Positions 61,550 through 64,000 of a stretch of 64,000 nt of DNA are shown piece by piece. Numbering within the stretch: position 1 is the stretch's first letter; each line of letters opens with the position of its first letter. The stretch comes from Antilocapra americana. Its lineage: Eukaryota > Chordata > Mammalia > Artiodactyla > Antilocapridae. Where the stretch lies: NCBI GenBank assembly GCA_007570785.1, contig ML664174.1:1143023-1207022 (forward strand), in the 5' to 3' direction. Both the position numbers and the translations under genes were made by a program. The notes under the pieces were generated by a model. The model had not been told where the DNA came from. It was given only the letters and a program-made list of their open reading frames with translations, and searched no databases.

Positions 61550-61706
61550 TTGTTTGTTTGTTTGTTTTCTTGCTGCTCTGCACGGCTTGTGGGATCTCAG
61601 TTCCCAGCCCAAAGACTGAACCTGGCCCTGACTCCCCAACTGAGCACACATGAACTGGCATTAAAAGCCTGGAATCCTAACCACTCGGCCAGTAGGGAAC
61701 TCTCTA
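61550..61706 (-). repeat. tRNA-derived SINE next to the gap
   Basis: (TTTG)n, GGCTTGTGGGATCTCAGTTC, ending AACCACTCGGCCAGTAGGGA. Reverse orientation; its tail runs into the gap. Confidence 0.82.
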
Positions 61707-62245
61707 GTATGGTAAACCTGTTGGTGAACCAAAATGGATACTTTACTTGCTAAAATCTGTGTTTATTCATAGTCCTTAGTTTTCACTGTGTGTCCTTTTT
61801 TCTGTTCCAGAAGATCACAGGACATCTAGTCTTCATGTCTCCATAGCCTCCTCTTGACTCTGATGATTTTGTATAACTTTAAAAAGAAAAAAATAAAAGT
61901 ACACTTTCAGGAGCTGTTATTACACATTCTGATCGGAAACAATCTCCAAGAACAATATTAGTATGAATACCGAAGCTGCAGGACAGTCTTATTTTACTGC
62001 CACTTGTGAAAGAGAAAAGATATATATAACTATTTCATATACAAAAAAAGTATACCTAACTTATATGTAAGAAAAATATATATAACTATCTTAATTTCTG
62101 GAAAGGTAATGGAAGAACTGGCTGTGGTTGATTGTGGGGAAGGGAATCAGAGAACTGGAGAACAGGAGTGTGAGGGAAGCCTACATTTTATTCTATACAC
62201 TTTTGTATTCATTCGGTTTTTATCTAGCTTGATAAACATAAACAT
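61707..62245. other. VSX2 upstream, AT-rich unassigned
   Basis: TATATATAACTAT occurs twice (about 62020-62090). Probably old repeat DNA, family not named. Confidence 0.4.
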
Positions 62246-62432
62246 AAATGCCTCCTGCCAAGGCAGGAGCCACGGGTTCCATCCCTGAAAGATCCCCTGG
62301 AGAAGGAAATGGCCACCCACTCCAGTATTCTTGCCTGGAAAATCCTGTGGACAGAGAAGCCTGGTTGGCTAGAGTCCATGGGGTCGCAAAAGAGTTGGAC
62401 ACCACTCAAAGCAACTAAACAACAACAACAAA
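62246..62432 (+). repeat. Bov-tA SINE
   Basis: GCCTCCTGCCAAGGCAGGAG to GTTGGACACCACTCAAAGCA, then (AAC)n tail. The first bases are missing. Confidence 0.9.
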
Positions 62433-62839
62433 ACATCAAACATAACCGTACACGTGGGTATAATTTATGCATCGTCTCTGTCACATACTGGGCTCCTGCA
62501 CCGTTTGTGGAATAAAGCCATCTGCCAGCTGGACTCTGTGGGGTGTCCCTGGAGTTGGGTGCCCCTGTGGTTCCATCAGAACTACTGCCCTGGCTGGTCT
62601 GTAAGATGCCTTTCCACCTGGGGGCTGGGGCTTCTCTGGTTGTTCCGGGCCAGATACATCAGGGTGCTTTGGGGTGGGGGACTCTAGATGGGATGCAGGA
62701 ACAGATACTCAAGCTTGCTCAAGTGAGAAAGAACCACAAGGATGTATGGGGGCCTTGTAGGATCTGGGATGGGATGGGCCCCAGAGAGATGGGAACCGAG
62801 GCTTCTCCCGCACACTGCTCCTTCCTCCTCCTCCCTGCA

Positions 62840-63217
62840 GCCTGGCTGCCCTTTGCCTCCCAAACTTATGTCTCCTCCACTCATGCCAGATGGAACATTT
62901 TTCCAGAGGGATAAATATGTCTGGGCTTTAACGCAAGTCCCTGCATCCACGTACATGTCAGTAATGTGGTAGGGAGAAATGAATAACTTTCTGCAGTAAT
63001 TCATAAGCCTGGCTGGGTGCTTGCTCCCCTCTGGGTGCTTTGGGACACAGAAGGGAGAGAGGCGGGCCTTCCTCTCAGGAGGTGGAGCACCGACTAGTGT
63101 GTTTTCACTGATTTGGGGAAGGTCCACTCCCCTGATGCTTCCGTTCCCTTCTGGAGGCACAAAAGCAGCTTCATTTGGTTCAATTATGGATTCGCTCCCT
63201 GCAGAATTCAGCTCCTC
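62840..63217. promoter_or_regulatory. Possible regulatory island upstream of VSX2
   Basis: Repeat-free stretch with GCAGTAATTCATAAGCC, GGTTCAATTATGGATTC and CCAGATGG. Weak support; composition and motifs only. Confidence 0.25.
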
Positions 63218-63230
63218 TAGGAGGGGTCAG

Positions 63231-63458
63231 GGGCTTCCCTGGTGGCTCAGATGGTAAAGAGTCTGCCTGCATTGCGGGAGACCTGGGTTGGTTCCCTAGG
63301 TCAGGGAAATCCCCTGGAGAAGAAACTGGCAACCCACTCCAGTATTCTTGCCTGGAAAATCCTATGGATGGATGAACCTGGCAGGCTACAGTCCATGGGG
63401 GTCACAAGGAGTTGGACACGACTGAGCGATTTCACTTTCTTTCTTTTTCTTTCTTTCT
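63231..63458 (+). repeat. Bov-tA SINE with 13-bp target duplication
   Basis: GGGCTTCCCTGGTGGCTCAG to GACACGACTGAGCGATTTCA, then a (TTTCT)n tail. TAGGAGGGGTCAG flanks it at 63218-63230 and 63459-63471. Confidence 0.95.
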
Positions 63459-63471
63459 TAGGAGGGGTCAG

Positions 63472-63880
63472 AGTTTAGGGAAGTCTTCAAATCCCTACTA
63501 GAAAGGCCCTATTTGAAGGCCCTCTGAGCTCCTACTCTTCTTCACTGTGCCTCTGCAGCCTGTGCTGCAGGTCTCAGGTACTCAGGAGGTCTCCTTTGTT
63601 TGCTGAACTCTCCATGTCCTTTGCATACCTCTGGGCTTTCACCTATACTGTTTCCCTCATCTGAAATACATCGCCTTGTTCAAGCCTCAGCTCCAGCTTC
63701 CTTTTGTCTGGAAGGCCTCACCTGCCCAGGCGCAGAGGGAGGTGGCATCCACCTGCTTCCCCCCATCCCCACTCCCAACCCTGGCACAGACCTGATCTCT
63801 CCTGGTGGACGGGAGTCAGAAGCACTGGCATCCATGTCTGGTTGTGCCATGCCTGCCAGTGTTACATTAGGTACATAATC
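63472..63880. other. VSX2 upstream, nothing recognised
   Basis: Unique-looking sequence without exon or clear repeat. Confidence 0.4.
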
Positions 63881-64000
63881 AATCCTTGCTCCCTTCTGTG
63901 CCTCACATCTCTAGTGCATGCATTAATGATTTGTGTTTATCCAACCATTTCCCCCTTAACATGGAGAGCTTTAATTAGTAGACATAATAAATGTTTGCTA
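63881..64000. promoter_or_regulatory. Candidate regulatory island cut by window edge
   Basis: AT-rich with GCATTAATGATTTGTG and TTAATTAG (63971-63978). Repeat-free in the visible part; continues beyond the window. Confidence 0.3.

Noticed and set aside
61058..61661. Long reading frames on both strands near 61 kb
   Set aside because: They run through 400 undetermined bases and are artefacts of the gap.
42150..64000. Search for LIN52 exons upstream of VSX2
   Set aside because: No segment matched the LIN52 protein as I remember it; the gene probably lies beyond the right edge.

Overview
The window is nuclear DNA from a ruminant, most likely a bovid. Two gene structures are spliced, with GT-AG introns and vertebrate proteins. 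The repeats are ruminant-type: Bov-tA SINEs, BovB (RTE) LINEs, a bovine-type L1 3' end and cetartiodactyl tRNA-derived SINEs, on top of older MIR, L1M and MLT1-like copies. I cannot separate cattle from sheep, goat or buffalo by eye.

Layout. (1) 1-7.3 kb, + strand: the last 12 coding exons of ABCD4, the lysosomal cobalamin ABC transporter. They encode the end of the transmembrane region, the whole nucleotide-binding domain and the stop codon; the 5' exons lie left of the window. (2) 7.3-19.8 kb: an intergenic region between convergent gene ends, filled with L1, BovB and SINE copies. It also holds a GC-rich quasi-repetitive block and a perfect 16-bp inverted repeat. (3) 19.8-42.1 kb, - strand: the complete five-exon VSX2 (CHX10) homeobox gene, 361 codons, with a candidate poly(A) site, a CpG-rich 5' end and a TATA/CCAAT promoter. 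Intron 3 (13.5 kb) holds a repeat-free block rich in homeodomain motifs, next to an internal CpG-rich stretch. (4) 42.1-64 kb: VSX2 upstream DNA with no coding exon I can recognise. It is a mosaic of repeats plus several AT-rich, repeat-poor islands with TAATTA and TAATCC motifs, an orphan CpG-rich island near 60.5 kb and a 400-N assembly gap.

ABCD4 and VSX2 are convergent, as I recall them being at human 14q24.3. They have unrelated jobs: ABCD4 moves vitamin B12 out of the lysosome, and VSX2 specifies retinal progenitors and bipolar cells. The most interesting non-coding content is the set of candidate VSX2 regulatory islands, a local segmental duplication inside ABCD4 introns, and several nested retrotransposons with legible target-site duplications. 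I found no microbial-type or otherwise unprecedented system. All conservation statements are inferences from composition and motif content, because no alignment could be run.
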